Program-made: the position numbers and the translations under genes
Assembly: GCA_965222745.1 (NCBI GenBank)
Contig: CBDCUW010000003.1
Location: 434,001 to 498,000, forward strand
Source of the DNA: CBDCUW01 sp965222745
Lineage (GTDB): Bacteria > Planctomycetota > Planctomycetia > Pirellulales > Pirellulaceae
DNA length: 64,000 bases
Direction: 5' to 3'
Notes under the pieces: model-generated
The model's input: the letters and a program-made list of their open reading frames with translations, nothing else
What the model was told of the DNA's origin: nothing
Databases searched by the model: none
Part shown: one piece after another, positions 37,507 to 46,229 of the stretch
How positions within the stretch are numbered: position 1 is the first letter of the stretch
Layout of the letters: every line of letters starts with the position of its first letter

Positions 37507-37587
37507 TCCCCCCCGCGGTTTCGGTCATAGGTTCACCATCGTGTAGTCACACTTACTCCTCGAACCCTTCTTTATCCGCATCAGCTC

Positions 37588-37668
37588 GATAAAGGCAAAC
37601 CAATCGTGAGGTTGGGACGCAAAGCCATGGGTCCGCGACGAGCGGATTGCCAGGTTGCCGAAGGCATG
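37588..37668 (+). promoter_or_regulatory. Cyclic di-GMP-I (GEMM) riboswitch
   Basis: The conserved GEMM core is present: GGCAAACC (37594-37601), a stem CCAATC/GGTTGG closed by a GTGA (GNRA) tetraloop, then GGGACGCAAAGCC (37613-37625). A second stem GTCCGC/GCGGAT follows, and the 3' strand GCCAGGTTGCCG. The tetraloop and the GACGCAAAGCC core are diagnostic. The guanines of GGC, one of which corresponds to the ligand-reading G20, are retained, favouring c-di-GMP over cGAMP. It precedes the TadE-TadG operon, so surface-structure genes are probably switched by c-di-GMP. A perfect 8-bp hairpin follows at 37678-37702. Confidence 0.9.
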
Positions 37669-37677
37669 ATGGGTAAG

Positions 37678-37702
37678 ATCGTGAACAATGGTTATTCACG
37701 AT
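37678..37702 (+). promoter_or_regulatory. Hairpin downstream of the riboswitch, possible expression platform
   Basis: ATCGTGAA and TTCACGAT pair perfectly around a 9-base loop, 10 bp after the aptamer. There is no T-tract, so it is not a classic intrinsic terminator; it could take part in the switch by affecting translation of the next frame (first ATG 37719) or Rho access. Confidence 0.45.
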
Positions 37703-37718
37703 ATTCGGGGTACGAGCT

Positions 37719-38300
37719 ATGGCGCGTCCATGCCAGCCTTGCTCGGTGGGGACTCACTACGCCGCGACGTCCTGTAGTACAGGGCTGCGAACTCAATTGG
37801 ACTCGCGTTGTGGCGAACGCGATCCAAAGTCTCATCCGTACGCGACGGGCATTGGCCGTCGAATCGTCCGCGCTCGACGTCGCTCAGGATCGACTAGAGG
37901 GAAGAATCGTCCCAACCGTACAGGGGCGGCGGTCGTGGAATTTGCCATCGTTGCTCCGCTGCTGTTCATGCTTGTCTTCGGGATCCTTGAATTCGGGCGG
38001 ATGATCATGGTGCAGCAGATTCTGACGAACGCGTCACGGGAAGGAGCTCGACGTGCGATCATCGAAGATGTAACCGGCACTGAAGTTGAGACATTGGTGT
38101 CTGATTACCTGTCCGCCGCGTCAGTTGAGGGCGCCACTGTGACGATCGAACCACTGGATTTGAATCTAGGCTTCGGAGATCCGGTCACCGTCACGGTCGA
38201 AGTGCCTTTTGCGGACGTTAGTTGGGGAGGATCCGCGTGGTTTCTTGGTGGATCCACGCTGCAGGCAAGTACGGTCATGCATGGAGAACGGTTGCAATGA
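37719..38300 (+). CDS. TadE-like pseudopilin protein
   Basis: The conserved part starts around 37925: GAAVVEFAIVAPLLFMLVFG followed by ILEFGRMIMVQQILTNASRE and GARRAII. This is the TadE motif, including the Glu of the prepilin-like helix. The C-terminal 100 residues form a periplasmic domain ending MHGERLQ. The start is uncertain: ATG 37719 gives 193 residues with a 65-residue non-conserved leader, and a TTG near 37797 would be shorter. TadE proteins are minor pseudopilins of Flp/Tad secretion systems; the remaining tad genes are not in the window. The stop overlaps the TadG-like start (ATGA). Confidence 0.87.
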   Translation: MARPCQPCSVGTHYAATSCSTGLRTQLDSRCGERDPKSHPYATGIGRRIVRARRRSGSTRGKNRPNRTGAAVVEFAIVAPLLFMLVFGILEFGRMIMVQQILTNASREGARRAIIEDVTGTEVETLVSDYLSAASVEGATVTIEPLDLNLGFGDPVTVTVEVPFADVSWGGSAWFLGGSTLQASTVMHGERLQ

Positions 38301-39574
38301 GTCCTACAAGATCTTTTCAGATGATGAATTCGTTTCCCGTAGCAGCGAGCTCGGCAAAATCGGCGGAGCGTCGACGAGGCGCGGTGATCCCGTTGGTCGC
38401 GATCATGTTGGGCGTCATTCTTGCGATGGTCGCTTTTGCACTCGACATCGGATACATCGCTCTTGCCGACACCGAGCTACAACGAACGGCCGATGCATGT
38501 GCGATTGCCGCGGTACAGCAACTCCCAAGCGAGTCTGATGCAATTGCGGCCGCCCAATCGTTAGCGATCGGCAATCGAGGAAGCTCCGGGCCAGATTTAG
38601 CCGTTTCAGATATTCAGTTTGGGTTTTGGGATCGGGACACCGCAACCTTTTCGGCGGTTGCTTCCAACGTCAACGCCGTCCATGTGACGTTGGAGCGAAG
38701 CGAATCAAGAGGCAACCCACTCAACCTCTTTTTTGCGCACCTCTTGGGAATGTCAGAGGCTGACGTCGGTGCGACTGCAACTGCCATGTATGACGAGAAC
38801 ATGTGTGGTCCGCTGATTGGAATTGACTGGGTGGATGTGCCCGGAGACGCTACAACGGATAGTTTTCAGTCGAGCCACGGAGACTATGCATCCCAGGTTC
38901 CGCGGGACAACGGCAGCATTTGCAGCGACGGACCAATCAACCTGGAGGGTAACCCGATCGTTAATGGAGATGCTAACCCAGGAAAGAACCATCAGACGAC
39001 GTTGAGTGGGGGTGCGATCGTCACCGGCAATACTTCTCCGCGATTACGCCCGTTGAATCTCCCTACGGTCGACATCAGCGCCTACGAGTTCAACAACGAC
39101 AATCACTTGCTGCCTGGCATTCCAAAAGGAAAGCAACTCGTCAGTCCGGTCGATGGGCGTGGAAACTTCCTCGTCGATGGCGGAAAAACCTACGATATGC
39201 CCTCCGGGACGTACTACTTTAACGATCTAACACTGACTGGAAATTCGACACTGAATATCACCGGCCCGACAAATATCTATCTCTCGGGAAAGTTGGATAC
39301 GGCGGGCGGCTATCTGATCAACACGACAAGCATTGCCAGCAACCTGCGGATTTTCATGGCTGGGTTGACGGCGATCGTGACCTCCAAGGTCGATTTGTTT
39401 GCCGTGATCTACGCACCCAACACGCAGGTGGAAGTTCGCGGCAGTGCAGGCTTTTACGGAGCTGCAGTTGGCAAGACGCTGCTGGTTACGGGAACAGGGG
39501 ACATCCACTATGACGAAGATCTGAACATCGGTGATGCGCTCAACCTGCCAAGGCGCGTGTCGCTGGTTCAGTGA
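38297..39574 (+). CDS. TadG-like protein with beta-helix-like C-terminus
   Basis: 425 residues from ATG 38297, which overlaps the TadE stop. RRGAVIPLVAIMLGVILAMVAFALDIGYIALADTELQRTADACAIA contains the TadG/DUF2134-type membrane anchor and the typical DTELQRTADA segment. The C-terminal 250 residues are rich in short beta repeats (LTGNSTLNITGPTNIYLSGKL, LFAVIYAPNTQVEVRGSAGFYGAAVG), like polymer-forming adhesin domains found on surface proteins. It is expected to be anchored in the inner membrane with an extracytoplasmic repeat domain. It belongs to the operon under the c-di-GMP riboswitch. Confidence 0.85.
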   Translation: MSPTRSFQMMNSFPVAASSAKSAERRRGAVIPLVAIMLGVILAMVAFALDIGYIALADTELQRTADACAIAAVQQLPSESDAIAAAQSLAIGNRGSSGPDLAVSDIQFGFWDRDTATFSAVASNVNAVHVTLERSESRGNPLNLFFAHLLGMSEADVGATATAMYDENMCGPLIGIDWVDVPGDATTDSFQSSHGDYASQVPRDNGSICSDGPINLEGNPIVNGDANPGKNHQTTLSGGAIVTGNTSPRLRPLNLPTVDISAYEFNNDNHLLPGIPKGKQLVSPVDGRGNFLVDGGKTYDMPSGTYYFNDLTLTGNSTLNITGPTNIYLSGKLDTAGGYLINTTSIASNLRIFMAGLTAIVTSKVDLFAVIYAPNTQVEVRGSAGFYGAAVGKTLLVTGTGDIHYDEDLNIGDALNLPRRVSLVQ

Positions 39575-39612
39575 GTTTCGATGAATGCCAACACATTCGG
39601 GGCAAGTCAACG

Positions 39613-40047
39613 ATGAATTCAAAGTATTGGTCCAGCCGCTCGATGAAACACGTGGCCGGAGCCGTACTGCTGTGCGGCGGACTCTATTTCGTTACCACGT
39701 GCCGCGAAAAAGCGAGGACCTCGGAAACAAGTTCTGGGGTTGCACGAGTTACCGCGGATACGACTGAGTTTGATTTCGGGCGTGTGGAACTGGGAACGGA
39801 ACTGCAACACCACTTTACGCTCAGCAATCGCGGCAAGCAGCGTCTCGTGCTCATCCTGGATCGCTGTGGATGCGGCGAGGACGAGACTGGCCATATGATT
39901 CTCATACCTGGCGAGCGGGTGCGAATCCCGGTCTCTATGACCGTACAGAATCATTCAAAACGCCAGAAGAAATCGCTGACAATCATTACGAACGATCCAG
40001 CCAATCCACGCATCGAACTCCAAATCAGTGCCCAAGTTGCGCTATAG
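39613..40047 (+). CDS. DUF1573 secreted or anchored protein
   Basis: 144 residues from ATG 39613, preferred because it leads into a hydrophobic segment (HVAGAVLLCGGLYFVTTC); a GTG at 39571 overlaps the previous stop and is possible. TTEFDFGRVELGTELQHHFTLSNRGKQ is the DUF1573 signature, followed by LDRCGCGEDE with the conserved CGC, and a second strand set ending NDPANPRIELQISAQVAL. DUF1573 is an immunoglobulin-like domain of exported proteins. TTC after the hydrophobic stretch could be a lipid-attachment cysteine, though it is not a good lipobox. Third gene of the riboswitch operon. Confidence 0.82.
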   Translation: MNSKYWSSRSMKHVAGAVLLCGGLYFVTTCREKARTSETSSGVARVTADTTEFDFGRVELGTELQHHFTLSNRGKQRLVLILDRCGCGEDETGHMILIPGERVRIPVSMTVQNHSKRQKKSLTIITNDPANPRIELQISAQVAL

Positions 40048-40069
40048 ACGCTTTCCACACGGGAATACC

Positions 40070-40603
40070 ATGTCGAATACAGACAAGCCTCAAAGGCAAC
40101 ACTCGAGAAAAAAGTATTTCATTGACCCCAAGGTGCAGGGGACGCTTCTGCAACAGGCCGTTCTGTCTTGGGTTTGGACATCAATCACATTTGCTCTTGT
40201 GATTTCTTTTTGCCGAGTTGGACCGGCCAGGTTGTCAGGCAGCGATGATCCGTCTGGCCAGTTCTGGTACCACTTAGGACCCTACATGCTCGCATCAGCT
40301 GTGCTGTTTCCTATCATCCTGTTTCGTTCAGTTCGTTTCAGCCATCGATTCGCTGGCCCAATGGTGAGAGTCCGACGTACGCTGCAAGAGCTTGCTCGAG
40401 GCGAATCCCCGCCGCCCATGCAGTTTCGAAAGAATGATTACTGGCTGGACCTCGCAAACGACATCAACGAAGTATCGGTCGTTGTTTCGCAGTTGCGATC
40501 GGCGTCCGCAAGCTGCTCATCCCAAAGAGATTGTGTCGGTGTCGCTGGCGATGCCGCGACACCAGCTGAACAGAGTCAGGCGGGGATAGGGACCCATGTG
40601 TAA
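40070..40603 (+). CDS. Two-helix membrane protein with HAMP-like segment
   Basis: 177 residues from ATG 40070, 22 bp after the previous gene. Two membrane helices (about 32-52 and 80-102: LSWVWTSITFALVISFCRV and YHLGPYMLASAVLFPIILFRSV) flank a short periplasmic loop. Then FSHRFAGPMVRVRRTLQELARGESPPPMQFRKNDYW follows, which reads like a HAMP-type linker (P, R, LxxLxxGE, F.R..DE.). No output domain is attached. Small proteins of this kind also occur beside TadE/G genes in planctomycetes. The role is probably signalling or assembly control at the inner membrane. Confidence 0.72.
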   Translation: MSNTDKPQRQHSRKKYFIDPKVQGTLLQQAVLSWVWTSITFALVISFCRVGPARLSGSDDPSGQFWYHLGPYMLASAVLFPIILFRSVRFSHRFAGPMVRVRRTLQELARGESPPPMQFRKNDYWLDLANDINEVSVVVSQLRSASASCSSQRDCVGVAGDAATPAEQSQAGIGTHV

Positions 40604-40646
40604 AGCGGATTTGTACTGCCTATAAATGCCGAAGCAAAAATAAGAG

Positions 40647-40738
40647 CCGACCGCTTCCCGGTCGGTCGGTTCCTCGACTTGCCTTCCACCGGAAGGACGA
40701 AGAGTAAGCGTTCTTTCGGTGGAGGCGAGCGTCGAGCT
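40647..40738. terminator. Paired stem-loops between convergent operons
   Basis: CCGACCG-CTTCC-CGGTCGG (40647-40665) is a perfect 7-bp stem. It is followed by GCCTTCCACCG and, further on, CGGTGGAGGC, which pair with one bulge. The region lies between the end of the riboswitch operon and the end of the permease gene on the other strand, so a bidirectional stop is likely. Confidence 0.45.
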
Positions 40739-40828
40739 GCTGGGATAGATCAGCAGCAGCCAAATGCAGCCGGCGAACGACTTCGCCAGGAGAAAAGGCA
40801 AGTATCACGTCCTTGAGATCCGTGACAA

Positions 40829-42097
40829 TTACTCATGACGCAATGCCTGAATCGGATCCATTCTTGCTGCTCGCCGAGCGGGGTAAATCCCGAACACGGC
40901 CCCAACCACGATTGAGATGCCAACGGCCAGGATGGGTGACCAAGGCTGAATGATCGTGGGCTGTCCTCCGAGCGATTGTGCACAACTTGCCCCAGCAAAA
41001 CCGAGTGCCATTCCTATGATTCCCCCGGCACCGGACAAAACCATTGTTTCGACTAGAAACTGAAACACAATGTCAGATCGGCGTGCGCCCAGTGCCCTAC
41101 GAATTCCAATCTCACGGGTTCGCTCAGTCACGGTTGCGAGCATGATGTTCATAATGCCAATGCCGCCTACCAGCAACGAGATCGAAGCAATTGATGTCAG
41201 CACAATGGTAAATAACCGTTGCGTCTCTTCAGCCTTGGCCTGCAAGTCGAGCGGTACCACGATGGATACCTCGTTATTTCGATCATTCTGCATCATCAAC
41301 GAACGAATCAATTGAGCAGTTGCCCCGACTTGTTCGAGCGAATCCAAAGAGACAACTAACTCAGTGATTTGTACCTTTTCGGGCAGCTGTGTCCCATTGG
41401 GATCGAATACAGTGTTCTCTCCGAATCGTTTTCGATCCGCGGAAAAGGGAATGAATACGTCCTGATCAAACCGTCCTGACAGGGAATTGCTTCCGTTGCG
41501 TTGCCCCATTGCATCCAAAACTCCGATCACACGGTAATACTGATCGATGCCAATCCGGATCGTCTGCCCGACTGGGTTGGTGAGCGGAAACAGCTCGCGC
41601 GCTACCCCAGCGCTGAGCACAGCCACAGCCGGCCCGCGCTGCAGATCCAGGTCGGTGATGAATCGCCCCTCAGACAAGCTAAGCTTGTTAAGGTCAGCAT
41701 AGGCGGGAGTTACCCCGACGATGCGAGCCTCGACCATGTACCGGAAACGTCGCACGGTTCGCGCGTGCCGGCGGGACTGAGAAACTTTCGCTCCGGCGGG
41801 CAGAATCGCTCTTATTCCTCGCAGGTCCCGATCAGTCACTCCGTACCGCAGCGCGCCGACAGCACCCACTTCGTTATTGATTGAACTTGGCTTGACGCTT
41901 GTGATGATGATATTGTTCGCCCCGAGCTCATTGATGGCTGCCACCGCTTCTTCGCGGGCGCCCTCACCAACGGCCAGCATGATAATCACGGAGGCAACGC
42001 CGAACACCACTCCCAGGATCGTTAACAATGAACGCAATCGGTGCAGCCGCACCGATTGAATCCCGAGCCGTATCGTGTAGTACAAGCGTAACAACAT
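40829..42097 (-). CDS. MacB/FtsX-type ABC permease without ATPase domain
   Basis: 422 residues. The N-terminal helix follows LRSLLTILGVVFGVASVIIMLAVGEGAR. A large periplasmic MacB_PCD domain follows. The C-terminal FtsX domain has three helices (IVLTSIASISLLVGGIGIMNIML, then TEREIGIRRALGARRSDI-type sequence, SPILAVGISIVVGAVFGIYPARRAA). This is the MacB permease half; the usual fused ATP-binding domain is absent and no separate ATPase gene stands beside it. With the upstream membrane fusion protein and TolC-like genes (24-bp spacing) it would form a tripartite exporter spanning both membranes. Confidence 0.92.
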   Translation of the reverse strand: MLLRLYYTIRLGIQSVRLHRLRSLLTILGVVFGVASVIIMLAVGEGAREEAVAAINELGANNIIITSVKPSSINNEVGAVGALRYGVTDRDLRGIRAILPAGAKVSQSRRHARTVRRFRYMVEARIVGVTPAYADLNKLSLSEGRFITDLDLQRGPAVAVLSAGVARELFPLTNPVGQTIRIGIDQYYRVIGVLDAMGQRNGSNSLSGRFDQDVFIPFSADRKRFGENTVFDPNGTQLPEKVQITELVVSLDSLEQVGATAQLIRSLMMQNDRNNEVSIVVPLDLQAKAEETQRLFTIVLTSIASISLLVGGIGIMNIMLATVTERTREIGIRRALGARRSDIVFQFLVETMVLSGAGGIIGMALGFAGASCAQSLGGQPTIIQPWSPILAVGISIVVGAVFGIYPARRAARMDPIQALRHE

Positions 42098-42121
42098 TGC
42101 GTCAGATCACGATGCGATGAA

Positions 42122-43804
42122 TCATAGCGAGGCATCGCCCGCTACTTGAGATGTTGAGCGGCCTTCATCCTCGGCAGCTTGACGTACCCGGGCGTCCAAG
42201 GCAACAACATCGCCTGCTTCGAGGCCCGACAGGATTTCAACGTGGGATTCGTTGTTTACCCCCAACTTTACTGCAACTCGCTCCAATTGGTTCTCTGCGA
42301 TCCGCTTAAAGCAATAGCTGCTGTTGTCACTCTGGGCAACGGCCGCGATGGGCACAATGACACCTTCGGAAAGTTCGCCAATCCTGATCACAACCTGGGC
42401 GGTCATGCCCGGTTTGAGCGCGACGTCGGCGGGAATGTCCTCGATCAGAATATCGGTCGCGTAATCCTTCACTCCTCCCGACAGCCAATGACGGGTCGAG
42501 TCATAGTACGTGGCAATCTTACTGACCTTTCCAATGAGCGGCAGATCGGGAAATGCTTCCACGGTAATGTTGACATCCATGCCGAGCCGCACCTGTTGGA
42601 TGTCTGATTCATGGACGAAGGCAACCACTTGCATTCTGCTCAAATCAGGTTGGCTGAATAGCTTTTGCTTGAAGTGTACCGGAGCGCCCAGCTCGATCTT
42701 TTTGTTTTTGTCCTTGGCATAGATCACCGTCCCCGCGGCCGGCGCGCGGACATCACACAATTCCAACTGCTTCTCCAAACGTTTAAGCTGTTCGCGTTCT
42801 AGCGTGGCCGTGGCTTCTGCGACCTCCAAATCCGTTTCAGCCTTGGCAATGGCCGCATTGCTGCTACCTCGAACACGCTCCAATTCCCGAACGGTTTCTT
42901 CGGCCTTTGCGGTCAGTTCGACCAGTTGACGTTCGCGAGTAAAACGTTCCAGCACGCGCAGCTTTTCTTTGTCGCGATTCAGGATGTATTTCGCCCGCTC
43001 GACCTCCTGTTCTTTCGCCTCCAGTTGTTCCTCGGTGCGGAATCCTTTACGTACCAGCTTCTCAAAGTGAACGACCATGTCATTGGCATCCTGCAAATCG
43101 GTCTCGGCCAACGCAATCAAGCCCTGCAAGTCATTAAACTCGACCTGGTATTCGCCCTCTGCGTATTTTTTGCGATCGAGTTCGGCCAATTTCACCGTCA
43201 ATTGCGCGTCAGCAATTGCGCTTTCGGCAAGATTGCGCTGGATCTTCAACTCCTCGGCGGCAGCCTTGGCGACCGCCCCGGCCTGAGTCACTTTGATCCG
43301 TTGTTGCGCCCACAGGTCCTTGATCTCTGATGGATCGAGCCGAACGACGATTTGTCCACTCTCTACGTTCGTACCTTCCGGCACCATCTCGACGATCTTC
43401 AGTCGCGTGCCCTCGACCTCACAGACCACGTCCACCTCATCGGCACTTTCCAATTCCCCGCCGGCCAGTACTTCTCTCGGAATCGTTGTCTTGCGAGCAA
43501 CCGCCGTGATGGGCGCCGGCAAATCATCAGCAGTCCAGGCGGAAAAAAATCCAAACAGCCGCTCGCGGACTGCTAGCAGCGCCAAGACAGTACAAACCAG
43601 CATCACGGTGACTATCAAGCTTTTCGCCCACAACACAAATCCCTTGGGTCGAGTCGAATCCTGGGCCAGTACGGAAGCGTGCCGATCAGCACGTTCACTG
43701 CCGCTGGCCAGTAACGCGGTAACGCGGTCGTTGGCTGGTGCAGGAGTGGACTGCGGCGCGTCCTGGGGAGACTTTTCTAAGGGTGTCGCCGACACGAGCG
43801 TCAT
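42122..43804 (-). CDS. Periplasmic membrane fusion protein (HlyD/MacA-like)
   Basis: 560 residues with one membrane helix at about 58-79. Next is a barrel-sandwich half (GGELESADEVDVVCEVEGT, VPEGTNVESGQIVVRLDPSE), a long coiled coil (about 160-340), the second half (VRAPAAGTVIYAKDKNKKIELGAPV), a beta-barrel (MQVVAFVHESDIQQVRLGM) and the membrane-proximal end (EGVIVPIAAVAQ). It links inner-membrane permease and outer-membrane channel. The ATG at 43804 lies 110 bp inside the TolC-like gene; a GTG near 43636 just before the membrane helix would avoid the overlap. The cytosolic Pro/Ala-rich leader of 55 residues is unusual. Confidence 0.92.
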   Translation of the reverse strand: MTLVSATPLEKSPQDAPQSTPAPANDRVTALLASGSERADRHASVLAQDSTRPKGFVLWAKSLIVTVMLVCTVLALLAVRERLFGFFSAWTADDLPAPITAVARKTTIPREVLAGGELESADEVDVVCEVEGTRLKIVEMVPEGTNVESGQIVVRLDPSEIKDLWAQQRIKVTQAGAVAKAAAEELKIQRNLAESAIADAQLTVKLAELDRKKYAEGEYQVEFNDLQGLIALAETDLQDANDMVVHFEKLVRKGFRTEEQLEAKEQEVERAKYILNRDKEKLRVLERFTRERQLVELTAKAEETVRELERVRGSSNAAIAKAETDLEVAEATATLEREQLKRLEKQLELCDVRAPAAGTVIYAKDKNKKIELGAPVHFKQKLFSQPDLSRMQVVAFVHESDIQQVRLGMDVNITVEAFPDLPLIGKVSKIATYYDSTRHWLSGGVKDYATDILIEDIPADVALKPGMTAQVVIRIGELSEGVIVPIAAVAQSDNSSYCFKRIAENQLERVAVKLGVNNESHVEILSGLEAGDVVALDARVRQAAEDEGRSTSQVAGDASL

Positions 43805-46010
43805 CTCCGATTTGACCGTATTGTTCTAGGTCGAGGGATTCGATGTCGAGTAACAGTTGGTACCTTGCCGTTTCATAATCAACCCACGATGCGATGAGCG
43901 AGTTTTTCGCGGCCAGCAAGCTGCTTAGTGCATTCAGTGCATCACGCGTCTTACTGGAGTCATTGCCGGGAAGATCGGGCGAGAGGAGTTGCAGCCGAGC
44001 CTGCTCGACCTGGCGAGCGGCCGCGATCAAGCTCTGCCGACTGATTTCAAAATTCAGTTTCTCCGCATCAAGGGTGCGTAGGTCGCGGCGAACGGCCTGA
44101 ACCACCGAGTCTCGCTGGCCAATCCAATCACGCCGCTGCCTCTGATATTCTATCAGCTCAGCTCGATAATTGTTTCTTTCTGCCAATCGATTTAGCGGTC
44201 CATCCAAGGCGACTCCAACACGATAACTACTTGCCTCGGACGAGAAATCAAGGGGATTGTCCGAATCCGGCTGCGTGGCGATGTCGGCCCGCAAAAAGAC
44301 GTCCAGGTCCGCTTCCAGCGCATCCTTGGCAACCCGGATTTTTCGCCAAGAATCGACCACTCTTGCCTGTTGGTTGCTTAGGTCAAGTCGTCGCTTTAAA
44401 GCCAATTCGATAGCATCGACTTCCGATACTTCAATGGTTTCCAGCTCGATCAGATAGGTCCTTACCTGCGTTTGAATCGCCAACAGCTCGGCGATTTGAT
44501 CCGCGGCCGACCGAGCCAACCGCTTCAGTCGGGTCGTGGGAGAAACTTCGCCATTTGTTTGCCGTCGCTCCGTGTCGGCCTGCAGCCGCAATGCATCGCG
44601 TCGCAGCTGGTTCACTCGTCTCCGCATGGAGGCTCGATCACGTTTTTCGCGGACTTCCGTTTGGCTATCGTCCGCAGACGTCTCAGACGCATTTCGTTCC
44701 CATTGCTGCAATTCGACATCGAGTGATTCAATTTCGCTATTCAGCTTGACAACCTGTTCCTGGAGCTGCTGATAACTCTGGTCCAGACGCTCGCTATCAA
44801 GTTCATCCCGAGTCCCGCGCAGCGAATCGTACAAATCATTGATCTCCTGCTCCAGCTCGTTAGCTTCGGCATCCGTAAGCTCAAAGCGATTGAGTTTCGA
44901 ATCATCCAGGTCCACGGGGAATTCGGGCGGAACGCCGAGAAGGATTTTGTAAGCATCCAGTGAGTTTTCGAGTCGGTTTCGCGCTCGGATCAGCGCCAAG
45001 CGTCCCTCCAGAAACCGCTGGAAGACCAAATCAACCTGCAATTGCGAGACCAGACTCGCCTCCGCCAAGGCTTCATGGGCGCGGAGGTTTTGTTCCAGCG
45101 ATTGGACGTTCTGTTCCAGGTTGCGAATCGCCTGCAGATTCAACAACAGATCAAGGTATCCTTGCTCGCCAGAAACAACGTCGACGTAGAACTGCTTGCG
45201 AAATCGAGCGTAGTCCCGGACAGCGTAAAGGACGTTTCGTTCGGACTGCGTGAGATTCTCGAGACGGATGTCGCGAAACGCGCCGCGCAGCAATGGCTGC
45301 ACGAAGTCGATGGTCAAATTGGAAGTGGCCAGGCTTCTCTTGCTCCCGCTCAGTTCCCAAACCAACGAATTGGCAAAGTTGACCAGTAGCTGGCCTCCCG
45401 CGGCAAAGTTCTTAGTGAAACCAAGAAAGGAATCGGAGGCGATTTCGTCGCGTTGTCCAAGAAGCGAGTTGATTCCACCGTAGCGATATTCGGTCGTGTT
45501 TCCGCCGAACCACTGCAAGTCGAACTCAAACCGCTCCAGGGTCAGTTGAAGCGCCGTCAGGTAAACGTTTTCCAATTCGAACTGGTAGTCTCGATTGTGA
45601 ACGATCGCCAGGTCAAAGGCTTGCTGGGGCGACAGCTCAAGCTCGCCTTGGCCATTGGTGTTTAGGAATTGCCGCCATCCTGGCGACTCAACTGATACGG
45701 CGTCGCCATCGGCGTGCCAATGTCGGTACCCGGGTTGGTCCGATGGACAATGCATGTATCGGTGAGCCACCGGATCATCGGGTGGCAGCCGGGGCTGATC
45801 CGGACAACTGGGATCAAAATTACGAGACTTTGCGGTGAGATCGACACTCGTCTCTGGCAGATACCACTGCTCGTAGGCACCTTTTTGCTGCAGGATGCAA
45901 TCAACCTCGCAATCAGCCTCCTCGCGATACATCATCGGCGTCGCGCAGCCTCCTACCAGGACGGCAAGTGCCGCCATGATATAGCTGCAAGCGATTCGGG
46001 GACGATGCAT
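43695..46010 (-). CDS. TolC-like outer membrane efflux lipoprotein with enlarged coiled coil
   Basis: 771 residues against about 450-500 for ordinary TolC. MHRPRIACSYIMAALAVLVGGC gives a lipobox with Cys22. Outer membrane efflux protein features: ELSPQQAFDLAIVHNRDYQF, TIDFVQPLLRGAFRDI, and ALKRRLDLSNQQARVVDSWRKIRVAKDALEADLDV later on. Two additions explain the size: a Cys/Pro-rich leader (about 30-110) and a highly charged helical insertion (about 390-520, rich in LEQEINDLYDSLRG and LNSEIESLDVELQQWER) that would lengthen the periplasmic tunnel. First gene of the exporter operon; 219 bp upstream separates it from the glycan locus. Confidence 0.9.
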   Translation of the reverse strand: MHRPRIACSYIMAALAVLVGGCATPMMYREEADCEVDCILQQKGAYEQWYLPETSVDLTAKSRNFDPSCPDQPRLPPDDPVAHRYMHCPSDQPGYRHWHADGDAVSVESPGWRQFLNTNGQGELELSPQQAFDLAIVHNRDYQFELENVYLTALQLTLERFEFDLQWFGGNTTEYRYGGINSLLGQRDEIASDSFLGFTKNFAAGGQLLVNFANSLVWELSGSKRSLATSNLTIDFVQPLLRGAFRDIRLENLTQSERNVLYAVRDYARFRKQFYVDVVSGEQGYLDLLLNLQAIRNLEQNVQSLEQNLRAHEALAEASLVSQLQVDLVFQRFLEGRLALIRARNRLENSLDAYKILLGVPPEFPVDLDDSKLNRFELTDAEANELEQEINDLYDSLRGTRDELDSERLDQSYQQLQEQVVKLNSEIESLDVELQQWERNASETSADDSQTEVREKRDRASMRRRVNQLRRDALRLQADTERRQTNGEVSPTTRLKRLARSAADQIAELLAIQTQVRTYLIELETIEVSEVDAIELALKRRLDLSNQQARVVDSWRKIRVAKDALEADLDVFLRADIATQPDSDNPLDFSSEASSYRVGVALDGPLNRLAERNNYRAELIEYQRQRRDWIGQRDSVVQAVRRDLRTLDAEKLNFEISRQSLIAAARQVEQARLQLLSPDLPGNDSSKTRDALNALSSLLAAKNSLIASWVDYETARYQLLLDIESLDLEQYGQIGDDARVGDTLRKVSPGRAAVHSCTSQRPRYRVTGQRQ

Positions 46011-46229
46011 CGGTTAGCGCATACTGGTGGAGCGAGTACAGCCCCCCGCCAATCGGAACAATCGTCAAGTTCTACCCAGTGTCTCCAGTTTTTCCGGCGG
46101 TTCGTGCGAAATGCACCGGTTGGTTAACCGGTCCAACGGGAAACGCGCTCGTGAAACCGGTTGTCCTACGCGACAGGAAGCCGCAAAACTCGGGACGGCG
46201 CCAATAGCGGGCTGACTCGTAAGTTGCGC

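Noticed and set aside
40829..42097. Full MacB (ATPase plus permease)
   Set aside because: There are no Walker A, signature or Walker B motifs; the chain starts directly at the first membrane helix.
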